A stretch of 64,000 nucleotides of DNA from Cytophagales bacterium (GCA_025359125.1 JANYHI010000041.1:1-64000), one strand, 5' to 3'; numbered from the stretch's first letter, positions 54,963 to 64,000 are shown. Program-made: numbers and translations. The notes: a model not told the origin generated them from the letters alone.

Positions 54963-56816
54963 TTATTTCAGGGCCAATGCCTTAGTGGACTTAACCATAT
55001 TAATAAACTCGATTCTGTAGCCTTCTTTGTCTTCGCCCTTTGCACCAATTGCTAGTGAAAGCACTTCTTCTCTCGAAAAATCTTTTACATATTCAGATTC
55101 ACGAAGAATCATTCCAAAACCTGCTACCGCAGCCGACCATCTGAAGTTATCAGAAGTCTCATTCAAGTTTAGATTTTGATCCAATAGCGGATGAACGATT
55201 AGTTTACTCACTTCGCTATCAGGTTTTTTATAACGAAACTTTACCGTCATGATTTCATTTGAATTATTAGCAGCGGCTTCGATTTTTGGATTTTGATATT
55301 TTAACTCATCGATTTTATCGAATTCACTTTCTACACCCACAGGAATTACTTCATATAAAGCGGTAACAGCATGGCCAGAGCCTAGCTCGCCAGCGTCTTT
55401 TTTATCGTTGTTAAAATCTTCACTCTTCAACACTCGATTTTCATAACCAATCAAGCGGTAGGCTTTTACCTTTGCGGGATTAAACTCAATTTGAAGCTTC
55501 ACATCTTTTGCGATGGTAAAAAGTGTTCCTCCAAATTCATTTACCAATGCTTTTTGAGCTTCTAAAATTGAATCGATATACATGTAGTTGCCATTTCCTT
55601 TATCGGCCAGTATTTCCATTTTAGAATCTTTGTAGTTACCCATTCCAAAACCAAGCGTGGTTAAGAAAACTCCCTCTTTTCTTTTTTCTTCAATTAATCT
55701 TTCCATGCCGCCATTGCTGGATTCGCCCACATTAAAATCTCCATCAGTTGCCAAGATTACGCGATTGTTGCCTCCCACTTTAAAATTTTCTTTTGCAATT
55801 GCGTACGCTAATTGTATTCCCGCTCCGCCCGCTGTAGAACCTCCCGCTTGCAAATTCTCTAAAGATTCAATAATCTTTTTCTTCTCTGCGCCAGACGTAC
55901 TTGGTAAAACGAGTCCGGCAGCCCCAGCATAAACTACAATGGCAACTCTGTCTTGTGCGCGTAATTGCTCAACCAATAATTTGAATGAAGATTTAAGTAA
56001 TGGTAATTTATTTTCATCACTCATCGATCCGGAAACATCAATTAGAAAGACAAGATTAGAGGGAGGGAGTTTGTCTTTTGCAATATTTTTGCCTTGTAAT
56101 CCAATATGAACCAATTTGTGTTTTGGATTCCAGGGAGCGGTTGAAATTTCAGTATTGATTGAAAATGGATCTTCTCCTTTTGGCTGAGCGTAGTCGTAGT
56201 CAAAATAGTTAATCATTTCTTCTATGCGCACCGCATCTTTCGGTGGCCGTTGGCCGAGTTGTATAAACCTGCGCACGTTGCTGTAGGAAGCAGCATCTAC
56301 ATCAATCGAAAAAGTAGAAAGTGGATTTTTAAATGCATCATGAAAAATATTTTCGTTGATGCCATTGTATTCTTCAGTATTGTACTGAGGTTGTGCCATC
56401 TCATACTGATCTTGATAAGCTTTAGATGGCGCGGTTTTGGCTTCCCCATGGAAAAGGGAGGCCACTCCTCTTATTGAAATCTTTCTCTTTTCAACTACAA
56501 CTTCGCTCAGTTGTGAAACATCCATTTGCATAGCTATATCAATTCTGTTTTTTGTTCCTATAGCAACTTCTTGCGTTTTCAATCCTATGAACGAAAACAC
56601 CAGTATTTTTCCTTGTGCAGGAATAGCTAATACATAATTCCCCTGCCCATCGGTTACAGTTCCTTTCGAAGTTCCCTTTAGTACAACATTTACTCCGGGT
56701 AGCAAGCTTCCGTCATCGGCAGAAGTTACTTTGCCTGTAATCGTTCTTTCTTCTGGTGCAATAAATCCAAAAGAAAGGATCAGCAGGGCGATCAATAGTA
56801 AGAATGACTTGTTCAT
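54963..56816 (-). CDS. secreted VWA-domain protein with N-terminal carboxypeptidase-regulatory-like domain (YfbK type)
   Basis: 617 aa. A signal peptide (first ~20) is followed by a CarboxypepD_reg beta-sandwich (ITGKVTSADDGSLLPGVNVV... SFIGLKTQEV, about 25-105) ending LSEVVV. A VWA-domain-proximal region (STFSIDVDAASYSNVRRFI) precedes a VWA domain with an intact MIDAS motif DVSGSM (D260, S262, S264) and TDGDFNVG. The C-terminal DUF3520-like domain is YENRVLKSEDFNNDK onward. Likely an envelope adhesion or assembly protein; exact role unknown. Confidence 0.88.
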   Translation of the reverse strand: MNKSFLLLIALLILSFGFIAPEERTITGKVTSADDGSLLPGVNVVLKGTSKGTVTDGQGNYVLAIPAQGKILVFSFIGLKTQEVAIGTKNRIDIAMQMDVSQLSEVVVEKRKISIRGVASLFHGEAKTAPSKAYQDQYEMAQPQYNTEEYNGINENIFHDAFKNPLSTFSIDVDAASYSNVRRFIQLGQRPPKDAVRIEEMINYFDYDYAQPKGEDPFSINTEISTAPWNPKHKLVHIGLQGKNIAKDKLPPSNLVFLIDVSGSMSDENKLPLLKSSFKLLVEQLRAQDRVAIVVYAGAAGLVLPSTSGAEKKKIIESLENLQAGGSTAGGAGIQLAYAIAKENFKVGGNNRVILATDGDFNVGESSNGGMERLIEEKRKEGVFLTTLGFGMGNYKDSKMEILADKGNGNYMYIDSILEAQKALVNEFGGTLFTIAKDVKLQIEFNPAKVKAYRLIGYENRVLKSEDFNNDKKDAGELGSGHAVTALYEVIPVGVESEFDKIDELKYQNPKIEAAANNSNEIMTVKFRYKKPDSEVSKLIVHPLLDQNLNLNETSDNFRWSAAVAGFGMILRESEYVKDFSREEVLSLAIGAKGEDKEGYRIEFINMVKSTKALALK

Positions 56817-56898
56817 AAAATATGGGTTTAAAATTTCTTATCAGATGCACGATCTCTTTCAATTCCATAAAAGCATTTAAAAAATTTTATATTGATGC

Positions 56899-57450
56899 AT
56901 GCAAAGTCATCCAATACCCGATCTTGATCTGATCCGGCACTATAAAGAGTCTGGAGACTTAGCGCATTTGGGTACGCTCTATTCCAGATACACGGCTCTC
57001 GTTTATGGCGTTTGTCTGAAGTATTTGAAAGATCGGGATGACGCTAAAGATGCGGTGATGCAAGTTTTTGAAAAGTTAATAGACACGCTTTTGAGCCATG
57101 AAGTCGAAAATTTTAAAAGCTGGCTTTATGTAACTGTCCGAAACTATTGCCTGATGCAACTACGATCTACCAAGGGTAAAAAGACAGAAGAAATTTCTCT
57201 TAACCTTATGGAAAACAACTTCTTGTTGCATCTGGAAGAAGAGCACGAGATGGAGCAAAATCTTAGTAAATTGGAAAAGTGCATAGAGGAATTGGTGGCA
57301 GACCAGCAGCAATGTGTACGATTATTTTATTTACAGGAGAAGTGTTATAAAGAAATTACATCCCTCACGGGATTTGATTTAAATAAGGTGAAGAGCTACA
57401 TCCAAAATGGTAAGCGAAACCTAAAAATTTGCATGGAAAGAAATGGATGA
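56899..57450 (+). CDS. ECF-type RNA polymerase sigma factor (second)
   Basis: 183-aa group 4 sigma factor. Sigma-2 region VYGVCLKYLKDRDDAKDAVMQVFEKLIDTL and the FKSWLYVTVRNYCLMQLRS segment, then a sigma-4 helix-turn-helix (CYKEITSLTGFDLNKVKSYIQNGKRNLKI). Transcribed away from the VWA gene; its stop overlaps the next gene by 8 bp, so sigma factor and membrane partner are translationally coupled. Confidence 0.9.
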   Translation: MQSHPIPDLDLIRHYKESGDLAHLGTLYSRYTALVYGVCLKYLKDRDDAKDAVMQVFEKLIDTLLSHEVENFKSWLYVTVRNYCLMQLRSTKGKKTEEISLNLMENNFLLHLEEEHEMEQNLSKLEKCIEELVADQQQCVRLFYLQEKCYKEITSLTGFDLNKVKSYIQNGKRNLKICMERNG

Positions 57451-58807
57451 GTTGAGCCACGATATAGAGAAATACAAAAGGGGAGAATTATCTTCTTTGC
57501 AGATGCATGAGTTGGAGAAGCGCGCCCTGCAAGATCCTTTTCTGGCCGATGCCCTCGAAGGCACCGAGCAAATTACCTCTGATGACTTTTCTACAGATAT
57601 TAACGAACTGAATTCTCGTGTTCAAATTAAAGCTGATCAAAAGTTGGTTGCATCGATGTCCGCAGTCAGTGCCAAAACTGTTGCAAGCCCTAATAAATTT
57701 AGTTGGCCTTTACGAATTGCGGCCTCGGTATTTTTAATGGTAGGAATATTTTGGTTGGCTATGCAATTAATGCCCTCATCGCCTACCCAAAATATGGCTA
57801 TGAGAAATGAAAAATCTAAACCTACAATTTCTGCTCAAGAAAAAGAAGCGATTAATAATGGAAGTGAGACAAAACAAGAGCTATCTAATTTAAAAAAAGC
57901 TGAATTAGAAAACATATTACCAAAGCAATCTTCTGTTAGCGACCGTGCAAGTAGCGGTGCTAAATCTATTGAACCCGAAAGCGTGTTACCCACGCCCGCC
58001 TTACAGCCAACAGAAGAGCCTATGGCATTATTAGATGTGGTAAAATCTAAAGAGCAAGCAACTGTTGATAAGGAAGCGGAGGTGGCGATGGATGAGAAAG
58101 CTGCCGAATTAACAAAAGTTGAATTAAAAAAATTAAGTGAGCCAATAGCAACCTCATCTATGGCCGCCAGAAAAAAGTCTTTTTCTATAGCGAATCAAGT
58201 AATCAAAGGAAGAGTTCTTTCTGAAGAAGATGGCACTCCTCTTACTGGGGTAAATGTGGTTGTTCAGGGTACCACTATTGGTACAGTAACCGATGAGGAG
58301 GGGAATTACCAGTTACCTTCAGAAGGAATAGAAAAGAATTTGATTTTCTCTTTTATCGGATTTCAATCTAAAACTTTGCCTGTTGCAAACCAACAGATGA
58401 TAGATGTAAAACTGGCACCAGATGTTTCGCAACTAAGTGAAGTAGTAGTAGTTGGTTATGGCGGCACTGCCAAAGAAGATGCACACCGTGAGCCAATTGT
58501 AAAGCGCGCAGAGCCACAAGGTGGCATTAGGGCTTATGATAGGTATTTGGATGATAATGTGCGATATCCAACAGAAGCATTTGCAAAGAATATTAAAGGT
58601 AAAGTGCAGATTAGATTTACTGTTAAAACAAATGGGCAACTCGAAGATTTTCAAGTTGTAAAAAGTTTGGGTAGCGGCTGCGATGAGGAGGTTGTTCGTT
58701 TGGTAAAAGAAGGCCCCACTTGGTCGCCTACTTTAGAAGATAATGTGGCGGTAGAAAGTGAGGTTTTGGTAAAAGTGAAATTCGATCCCGCGAAAGCGAA
58801 GAGATAA
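57443..58807 (+). CDS. single-span protein with anti-sigma-like N-terminus, CarboxypepD_reg domain and TonB C-terminal domain
   Basis: 454 aa. The N-terminal cytoplasmic part (MDELSHDIEKYKRGELSSLQMHELEKRALQDPFLADALEG) resembles zinc-less anti-sigma domains. One membrane span at about residues 88-110 follows, then a low-complexity linker to about 250. A CarboxypepD_reg domain (IKGRVLSEEDGTPLTGVNVVVQGTTIGTVTDEEGNY, about 252-335) ends in LSEVVVVGYG, the SusC-like junction. A TonB_C domain (YPTEAFAKNIKGKVQIRFTVKTNGQ, about 365-450) completes it. Proposed sensor or antisigma for the upstream ECF factor, acting across the envelope. Confidence 0.8.
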   Translation: MDELSHDIEKYKRGELSSLQMHELEKRALQDPFLADALEGTEQITSDDFSTDINELNSRVQIKADQKLVASMSAVSAKTVASPNKFSWPLRIAASVFLMVGIFWLAMQLMPSSPTQNMAMRNEKSKPTISAQEKEAINNGSETKQELSNLKKAELENILPKQSSVSDRASSGAKSIEPESVLPTPALQPTEEPMALLDVVKSKEQATVDKEAEVAMDEKAAELTKVELKKLSEPIATSSMAARKKSFSIANQVIKGRVLSEEDGTPLTGVNVVVQGTTIGTVTDEEGNYQLPSEGIEKNLIFSFIGFQSKTLPVANQQMIDVKLAPDVSQLSEVVVVGYGGTAKEDAHREPIVKRAEPQGGIRAYDRYLDDNVRYPTEAFAKNIKGKVQIRFTVKTNGQLEDFQVVKSLGSGCDEEVVRLVKEGPTWSPTLEDNVAVESEVLVKVKFDPAKAKR

Positions 58808-58822
58808 CACACGATCATTAAG

Positions 58823-58873
58823 GCTGCATGCTTCAAGCTATGTGCTACAAACTTGTGAGTCTCGGCATGCAGC
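58823..58873. repeat. inverted repeat in gap after the TonB-domain gene
   Basis: A perfect 9-bp inverted repeat (GCTGCATGC / GCATGCAGC) brackets a 33-base spacer, and GCTACA/TGTAGC pairs add inner and outer structure. No T tract follows, so it is not a classical terminator. It may be a REP-like element. Confidence 0.4.
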
Positions 58874-58970
58874 GTGTAGCCGCTGACCTTCCAACCATCA
58901 AAAAATATCCTTTCCAATTCATTATTATTTATACTTTTAGGTCGAGTTTAATTAACCCGTAAAAAGTTTC

Positions 58971-60416
58971 ATGAGTTTATTTATTAAGAAGCCTCTTAAT
59001 CAGCTTTTGGTGCAAGAGGGAGCAGATGAGAAAGGATTAAAAAGAACACTAGGTCCTCTTAACCTCATTGCCTTGGGTATTGGGGCTATTATAGGTGCTG
59101 GTTTATTTGTGCGTACAGCGGCAGCGGCAGGCGATGCAGCGGGCCCTGCGGTGATGATCTCTTACATCGTAGCAGCTATTGGGTGCGCTTTTGCGGGATT
59201 ATGCTATGCTGAATTTGCTTCGATGATTCCTATCGCAGGCAGTGCGTATGCGTATGCGTATGTAACAATGGGTGAGTTTATGGCATGGGTAATAGGGTGG
59301 GCGTTGGTACTTGAATACGCATTAGCATCGGCTACTGTATCTATTGCATGGAGCGAATATTTGAATAGTTTATTGGGTGGTGCAATACCGTATCAATGGT
59401 GCCACTCTCCATGGGAAACTTCGGCTACCGGTATAGGCGGGTTGATCAATATCCCGGCCGTAATCATTCTGTTATTGCTTACGTTGGTATTAATTAAAGG
59501 CACACAAGAATCGGCTAATTTGAATGCTGTTATTGTTTTTGTGAAAGTTTCCATCGTACTTATTTTCATCGCGTTAGGATGGGGATTCATTAATGAGGAT
59601 TATTATACTCCATTCACAATTCCTGCAGATGTTGTAGGCCATGAGGCTTGGAACAGGCATGGTTGGGGAGGCGTATTAGGCGGGGCGAGTATTGTATTCT
59701 TTGCATTTATTGGTTTTGATGCGGTATCAACCGCAGCACAAGAGGCTAAAAATCCGAAACGTGACATGCCGATCGGTCTATTAGGTTCATTAGCTATTTG
59801 CACTATTTTATTTGTACTTTTTTCTCATGTACTTACTGGCCTTGTCAATTGGGATGAATTTAAAATCGCAGGTAAAGAAGCATCTGTAGCTTACGCTATT
59901 AACAAGGCCATGCCTGGCTATGGATGGTTAGCAACTTTAATTACCGTTGCTATTTTAGCAGGATTCTCCTCGGTAATTCTGGTAATGCTTATGGGGCAAT
60001 CGCGTGTATTTTACTCGATGTCTAAAGACGGATTGGTGCCAAAAGTTTTTTCAGATCTTCATCCTAAATTCCGCACACCCTCTAAGGCTAACTGGATTTT
60101 ATTTGTGTTCGTGGCACTGTTCGGTGGTCTTGTTCCAGGGAGTGTTGCTGGCGATTTAACTAGTTTCGGAACGCTATTCGCTTTTGTGTTGGTTTGTCTT
60201 GGTATTTGGGTTATGCGCGTCAAAAACCCCGAAGCAGTAAGGCCATTTAAGACACCACTTGTTCCACTCGTTCCAATTTTAGGTATGTTAATTTGCTCAA
60301 GCCTTATTTATGGCTTAGATTATAAAACACAATTAATGGCGTTTGGTTGGTTATTGGTTGGGTTGATTATCTACTTTACTTATAGCAAGAAGAATAGTGT
60401 TTTGAGAAAGGGTTAA
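58971..60416 (+). CDS. APC-family amino-acid permease (cationic amino-acid transporter-like)
   Basis: 481-aa transporter with about 12-13 membrane spans. PLNLIALGIGAIIGAGLFVRTAAAAGDAAGPA (N-terminal unwound-helix region) and the GASIVFFAFIGFDAVSTAAQEAKNPKRDMPIG segment are the hallmark of the CAT/YfnA subgroup that carries basic or branched amino acids with protons. Monocistronic between an inverted repeat and a terminator. Substrate not predictable. Confidence 0.92.
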   Translation: MSLFIKKPLNQLLVQEGADEKGLKRTLGPLNLIALGIGAIIGAGLFVRTAAAAGDAAGPAVMISYIVAAIGCAFAGLCYAEFASMIPIAGSAYAYAYVTMGEFMAWVIGWALVLEYALASATVSIAWSEYLNSLLGGAIPYQWCHSPWETSATGIGGLINIPAVIILLLLTLVLIKGTQESANLNAVIVFVKVSIVLIFIALGWGFINEDYYTPFTIPADVVGHEAWNRHGWGGVLGGASIVFFAFIGFDAVSTAAQEAKNPKRDMPIGLLGSLAICTILFVLFSHVLTGLVNWDEFKIAGKEASVAYAINKAMPGYGWLATLITVAILAGFSSVILVMLMGQSRVFYSMSKDGLVPKVFSDLHPKFRTPSKANWILFVFVALFGGLVPGSVAGDLTSFGTLFAFVLVCLGIWVMRVKNPEAVRPFKTPLVPLVPILGMLICSSLIYGLDYKTQLMAFGWLLVGLIIYFTYSKKNSVLRKG

Positions 60417-60432
60417 AAAATATATTCAATAA

Positions 60433-60469
60433 AAGAGGCTCATCAAATTTAAAAATTGATGAGCCTCTT
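60433..60469. terminator. bidirectional terminator between permease and OMP genes
   Basis: A perfect 14-bp stem (AAGAGGCTCATCAA / TTGATGAGCCTCTT) with a 9-base AT-rich loop is flanked by T-rich runs on both strands. It sits between convergent genes. Confidence 0.85.
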
Positions 60470-60495
60470 ATTTTTCTTCCTTCTAAAATAAAATC

Positions 60496-61203
60496 TTAGA
60501 AAATATATCGTAAGCCAACGCCACCCTGAAATCGTTGATACCCTGGATCCACAAAGGCATCTGTAAATAGTTCTACCTCTATAAAAGCAGAAATAGGAAG
60601 TGTGAAGTATGAATATTCAAAACCTACTATAGCAACCGGACCGTAAGTGAATCTATTTTGAGTGAATCTCCCAAAATTGCTTTCTGTTCTGCTCACTTCT
60701 CGGATGTAATCATATTGAATATTCGAGTTGCGCCACTGCCATCCTAGGCCAGCATATAGTTGCAATCCTTTTGAGATTTTTTCTGCATCCCATTGATACA
60801 AGAATTTGGCTTCTAAAAACCAATCTGAATTAACCAGATGCGTTAAGTATTTTATATTTTGATCTTTACCGAGAGTATCGGGCAAATAAGCAGCAAAACT
60901 ATTTTTGTAATAGCTACTATACAATCCGCTTGAAGCCTTCCCGGCATCAGCCGCAAATGCCCAATGTTTACTGGGGTAGAACTTGTAAGTCAGCGCGAAG
61001 GGATCTCCTACCTTAACACCAACTCCTTGATATGGATATCTACTTTCTTCAAAGATTGGACACATGATTATGGCCTTGCTTCTGGATACTTTAGGCATGC
61101 CATATCCTGCACTGCGCACGCTTTTTCTCACCTGACAAAAAGTAGAGGAGGTGATTGAAATCAGCAAACAAATAAACAGTCCAACGGTTTTAGTTTGGGG
61201 CAT
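60496..61203 (-). CDS. outer-membrane beta-barrel-like protein, unknown function
   Basis: 235 aa from the ATG at 61203 (the longer reading begins with TTG). A signal peptide (QTKTVGLFICLLISITSSTFCQ) is followed by beta strands such as LQLYAGLGWQWRNSNIQYDYIRE, and the chain ends in GVGLRYIF with a terminal Phe, as expected for an outer-membrane barrel. No named family recognised. Confidence 0.65.
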   Translation of the reverse strand: MPQTKTVGLFICLLISITSSTFCQVRKSVRSAGYGMPKVSRSKAIIMCPIFEESRYPYQGVGVKVGDPFALTYKFYPSKHWAFAADAGKASSGLYSSYYKNSFAAYLPDTLGKDQNIKYLTHLVNSDWFLEAKFLYQWDAEKISKGLQLYAGLGWQWRNSNIQYDYIREVSRTESNFGRFTQNRFTYGPVAIVGFEYSYFTLPISAFIEVELFTDAFVDPGYQRFQGGVGLRYIF

Positions 61204-61256
61204 TGAAGCAAATATACCCAATTTTGGCCGACAAGATTACACCATGCGATCAACCT

Positions 61257-63029
61257 CTAGCCAACGGCCTTGTATTGCATTTTATGGAGTTGAGCGTAGA
61301 AGCCATTCTTTACTAACAGCTCCTCATGATGGCCGGATTCCATAATTTCTCCCTTATCTAACACAATAATTTTGTTTGCCTTTTGGATGGTTGATAACCG
61401 ATGTGCAATTACAATGGAAGTTCTGTTGCTCATCATTTTTGCAATCGCATTTTGAATCATCTCTTCAGTATCGGTATCAACAGAAGAGGTAGCCTCATCC
61501 AGCACTAAAATTTTAGGATCGTAAACCATGGCTCTGATAAATGATAAAAGTTGGCGTTGCCCCACTGAAAGGGTAGCGCCTCTTTCCATCACATTGTAAT
61601 CAAGCCCTCCGGGTAATCGTTCAATAAATATTCTTGCACCCACTAAATCGGCAGCATGCAAAATCATATCATCTGTAACCGCTGCATTGCCCAGCGTAAT
61701 ATTATTTCGAATGGTATCGCTAAAAAGAAAAACATCTTGCAAAACCACGCCAATATTTTTTCGTAACGAGGTCATATCAAATTCCTTAATATCCACATCA
61801 TCTACTTTTATCGTTCCGCGATTTATTTCGTAGAAGCGATTCAATAAATTAATGATGGAGGATTTCCCCGCTCCGGTGGCACCCACTAGTGCAACGGTTT
61901 CGCCTGATTTTATTTCCAGGCTTATATTTTTTAAAACATAATCTTTCTCGTTATAGGCAAACCAAACTTGATCGATGCTAACATCTCCTTTTATCTCAGC
62001 GGGTGAATAAGTTCCATTGCTCATGATGTCGGTTTGATCATCTAGTAAGTTGATAATACGCGAAGACCCCACAATTCCCATTTGCAAAGTATTATACCGA
62101 TCAGCTATCATTCGTATAGGCCGAAAAAATAATTGGATATACATGATAAAGGAAACGAGTTTCCCCAATGTAATTTGCGACACCTCCTGATGAATGACAC
62201 CCTTAGCGCCATACCAGACTAATAGACCAGTGCCCATGGCAGCAATAATTTCTGCTACCGGAAAATAAACAGAGTAATACATAACCGAACGAAGATGTGC
62301 GGATTTGTGCTCAGTGTTTATTTCTTTAAACTTCTCGAATTCTTTTTTCTCACTTCCGAAAATTTGAACGATAGTCATGCCACTGATATGCTCTTGCACA
62401 AATGCATTTAAATTTGAGACTGCATTACGCACATCATTAAAAGCCACTTTTATTTTTTCCTTAAACACATAAGTGGCCAATAGCATGAGCGGTATGGTCG
62501 ATAAGCTGACAAGTGTCAGCCGCCAATCGCTGTAAAACATGAATGCAAGAATGAAAATGATTTGGAGTAAATCACTGGCCATGGCGGCAAGACCTTCGCT
62601 AAAAACATCTGCCAATGTCTCTACATCAGAAATAGTGCGTGTTACTAATCTTCCTATTGGTGTCTTATCAAAAAAACGAAGCCGTAGATTAATTAGATGT
62701 CTATAGAGCTTAATGCGAATGTCTCGTATTACAAATTGAGAAATTCTGCCCGACAGGTAGGTGTGAGCATATTGAACTATTGCTTGAATAAAAAGGAGTG
62801 CCAATACGATCATCATCACATTTACCATGCCCCAATAATTACCAAATTGAACATCCTTATCTAAAGTATATTGAATAAGAAATGGACGAATTGGAGTAAG
62901 TATTCCTAACAATAATGTTAATGCGATTATTAAATAGAACTTTACCTTGTATGGCTTAACGAAATCAAAAACTCGTTTTAGAACTTTGAAGTCGATTATG
63001 TTTCCGCTGCTTACTTTCTCTTTTTCCAT
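61257..63029 (-). CDS. MsbA-like ABC exporter
   Basis: 590-aa half-transporter with six membrane spans and one ATPase. In contrast to the export ABC at 24599, its motifs are intact: Walker A GATGAGKSS, signature LSVGQRQ, Walker B KILVLDEATSSVD and switch histidine VIAHRLST. The organisation (DKTPIGRLVTRTISDVETL in the membrane domain) matches MsbA/LmrA-type lipid or drug exporters. Homodimeric. Confidence 0.92.
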   Translation of the reverse strand: MEKEKVSSGNIIDFKVLKRVFDFVKPYKVKFYLIIALTLLLGILTPIRPFLIQYTLDKDVQFGNYWGMVNVMMIVLALLFIQAIVQYAHTYLSGRISQFVIRDIRIKLYRHLINLRLRFFDKTPIGRLVTRTISDVETLADVFSEGLAAMASDLLQIIFILAFMFYSDWRLTLVSLSTIPLMLLATYVFKEKIKVAFNDVRNAVSNLNAFVQEHISGMTIVQIFGSEKKEFEKFKEINTEHKSAHLRSVMYYSVYFPVAEIIAAMGTGLLVWYGAKGVIHQEVSQITLGKLVSFIMYIQLFFRPIRMIADRYNTLQMGIVGSSRIINLLDDQTDIMSNGTYSPAEIKGDVSIDQVWFAYNEKDYVLKNISLEIKSGETVALVGATGAGKSSIINLLNRFYEINRGTIKVDDVDIKEFDMTSLRKNIGVVLQDVFLFSDTIRNNITLGNAAVTDDMILHAADLVGARIFIERLPGGLDYNVMERGATLSVGQRQLLSFIRAMVYDPKILVLDEATSSVDTDTEEMIQNAIAKMMSNRTSIVIAHRLSTIQKANKIIVLDKGEIMESGHHEELLVKNGFYAQLHKMQYKAVG

Positions 63030-63047
63030 TTCGCCTGATAGCGGGTT

Positions 63048-63794
63048 TTACTTTGTAAAAATATTTTTCGGGTATTTTACCGAGGTTAGATACAAGCCTT
63101 CCGGAGAAACATTCATACCTGCTTTTTTTCTATCCTTTCCTTTCAATATATTTTCGAATTCAGGCACAGATATTTTTCCGGCACCAACATCCAACAAAGT
63201 TCCAACAATGGCTCTCACCATACCTCTTAAAAAACGATTGGCAGTAATCTTAAAAACCAGCAAATCATTTTTTTGATTCCAGTGTGCCGATTGAATGGTG
63301 CAAATAAAATGATTTACATCGGTCTTCACTTTACTAAAGCATTCAAAATCTTTTTCTCCTACCAGTAACGTAGCTGCGTTGTTCATGGTTTGAATATCAA
63401 CAGATTTAAAATAGTAATACGCTAATCCAATCAGCAAAGGATCTTTGATCCGTGTAATCTTGTATTCGTACGATCGCTCAAATGCATCATATCGGGCATG
63501 TGCATTTTCCGTAACCGGTTGGATAGATCGGATAGCAATATCATTGGGAAGTAATGAGTTGAGTTTAATCAGCCATGTCGCTTCGTTAAAAGCTGTGTCA
63601 ATATTGGCATGAAAAAATTGCTGCGCACAATGCACGCCTGCATCGGTTCGGCCACTGCCAACAATTTCAATTTTTGATCGGAATATTTTTGATAGTGCAC
63701 CTTCTACAATTTCTTGAATGCCTACCGCATTGGCTTGGTTTTGCCAGCCGTGGTAATTTGTTCCGTTGTAGGTTATTTCGAAAAAATACCTCAT
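63048..63794 (-). CDS. truA: tRNA pseudouridine(38-40) synthase
   Basis: 248-aa pseudouridine synthase. The catalytic Asp is in GSGRTDAGVHC (D51), the family motif; YDAFERSYEYKI and NRFLRGMVRAIVGTLLDVG are also typical. It modifies positions 38-40 of the tRNA anticodon stem. Its ATG overlaps the stop of the upstream gene by 4 bp (ATGA) and the ABC gene follows after 18 bp. Confidence 0.95.
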   Translation of the reverse strand: MRYFFEITYNGTNYHGWQNQANAVGIQEIVEGALSKIFRSKIEIVGSGRTDAGVHCAQQFFHANIDTAFNEATWLIKLNSLLPNDIAIRSIQPVTENAHARYDAFERSYEYKITRIKDPLLIGLAYYYFKSVDIQTMNNAATLLVGEKDFECFSKVKTDVNHFICTIQSAHWNQKNDLLVFKITANRFLRGMVRAIVGTLLDVGAGKISVPEFENILKGKDRKKAGMNVSPEGLYLTSVKYPKNIFTK

Positions 63795-64000
63795 TCTTTA
63801 GTGACGCATTTTTTTTCGAGTGTTTCTTTCATATTCAGCACCTCTTGCTCCATCGTTTTATACACATTCTTTTTTCTCGCATTTGTATTGAGGTGGAGAA
63901 TGATCTCGGTTAGCAATTGCTTGCGAATTTGGGTGGAGGGAAAAGACCTTGGTTTTAATTTTTCTAACTCCACCAGCGTAGTATCAATTTCTGCTTTTAC
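63791..64000 (-). CDS. 3' part of an unidentified gene, cut by window edge
   Basis: The reading frame stays open to the end of the window (at least 69 codons) and its stop overlaps the truA start by 4 bp. The visible part is helical and charged (VELEKLKPRSFPSTQIRKQLLTEIILHLNT, then KKNVYKTMEQEVLNMKETLE). No start codon is visible, so the GTG at 63973 is not assumed to be the start. Family not recognised. Confidence 0.6.
   Translation of the reverse strand, partial: VKAEIDTTLVELEKLKPRSFPSTQIRKQLLTEIILHLNTNARKKNVYKTMEQEVLNMKETLEKKCVTKE

Overview
This 64-kb window looks like chromosomal DNA of a Bacteroidota bacterium, most likely a Cytophagales-type lineage. The DNA is visibly AT-rich and genes are tightly packed, with many 1-bp (TAATG) or 4-bp (ATGA) overlaps. 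Start codons follow A-rich leaders rather than Shine-Dalgarno sequences. Several promoters match the Bacteroidota TTTG-N19-TAnnTTTG pattern. Protein families typical of the phylum are present: DUF5686 proteins, carboxypeptidase-regulatory-like domains, a VWA protein of the YfbK type, and an rpsU-xer-hpf cluster. I see no tRNA, rRNA, CRISPR array, insertion sequence or prophage. No stretch longer than 300 bases lacks a gene or gene remnant.

1-16 kb is a surface-polysaccharide cluster. It supplies nucleotide sugars (WlbB/WlbA-type diacetamido-uronate enzymes, RmlA-C-B, Gmd, Fcl and a second Gmd-like SDR). It also has a flippase-like protein, two Wzy/ligase-like membrane proteins, WecG-type and GT4 glycosyltransferases, a methyltransferase, and two lipid-linked initiating transferases side by side (WcaJ-like and MraY/WecA-like). 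The second has an unusual start region. 16-20 kb holds pheS, a 3-hydroxyacyl-CoA dehydrogenase, a Rieske-fold-like secreted protein without metal ligands, an MFS exporter and a NadR-like kinase. 20-28.3 kb holds a secreted amine oxidase and a TetR-ABC-HlyD-TolC type I export operon whose ABC ATPase has degraded catalytic motifs, followed by a TSUP permease.

28-34 kb contains a GroES-like/RmuC-like operon, ornithine aminotransferase, and Ugd + UXS (UDP-glucuronate to UDP-xylose). 34-38.5 kb has an acyl-CoA dehydrogenase, rpsU-xer-hpf, a BamA-like barrel protein and a frameshifted, internally deleted lgt remnant. 38.7-49 kb is mixed housekeeping: glutaminyl cyclase, selD-mnmH, a DUF5686 outer-membrane protein, nadD, a VapBC-type toxin-antitoxin pair, and a gmk/zinc anti-sigma/ECF sigma operon. 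A GC-rich, structured intergenic element lies between mnmH and the DUF5686 gene.

49-55 kb is a second glycan (probably LPS core) operon of transferases and methyltransferases, including a GT2-GT9 fusion and a GT17 enzyme. 55-59 kb is a divergent envelope module: a VWA protein facing an ECF sigma factor plus a membrane-spanning protein carrying a carboxypeptidase-regulatory-like domain and a TonB C-terminal domain. The window ends with an amino-acid permease, a small outer-membrane protein, an MsbA-like ABC exporter, truA and the 3' part of an unidentified gene.
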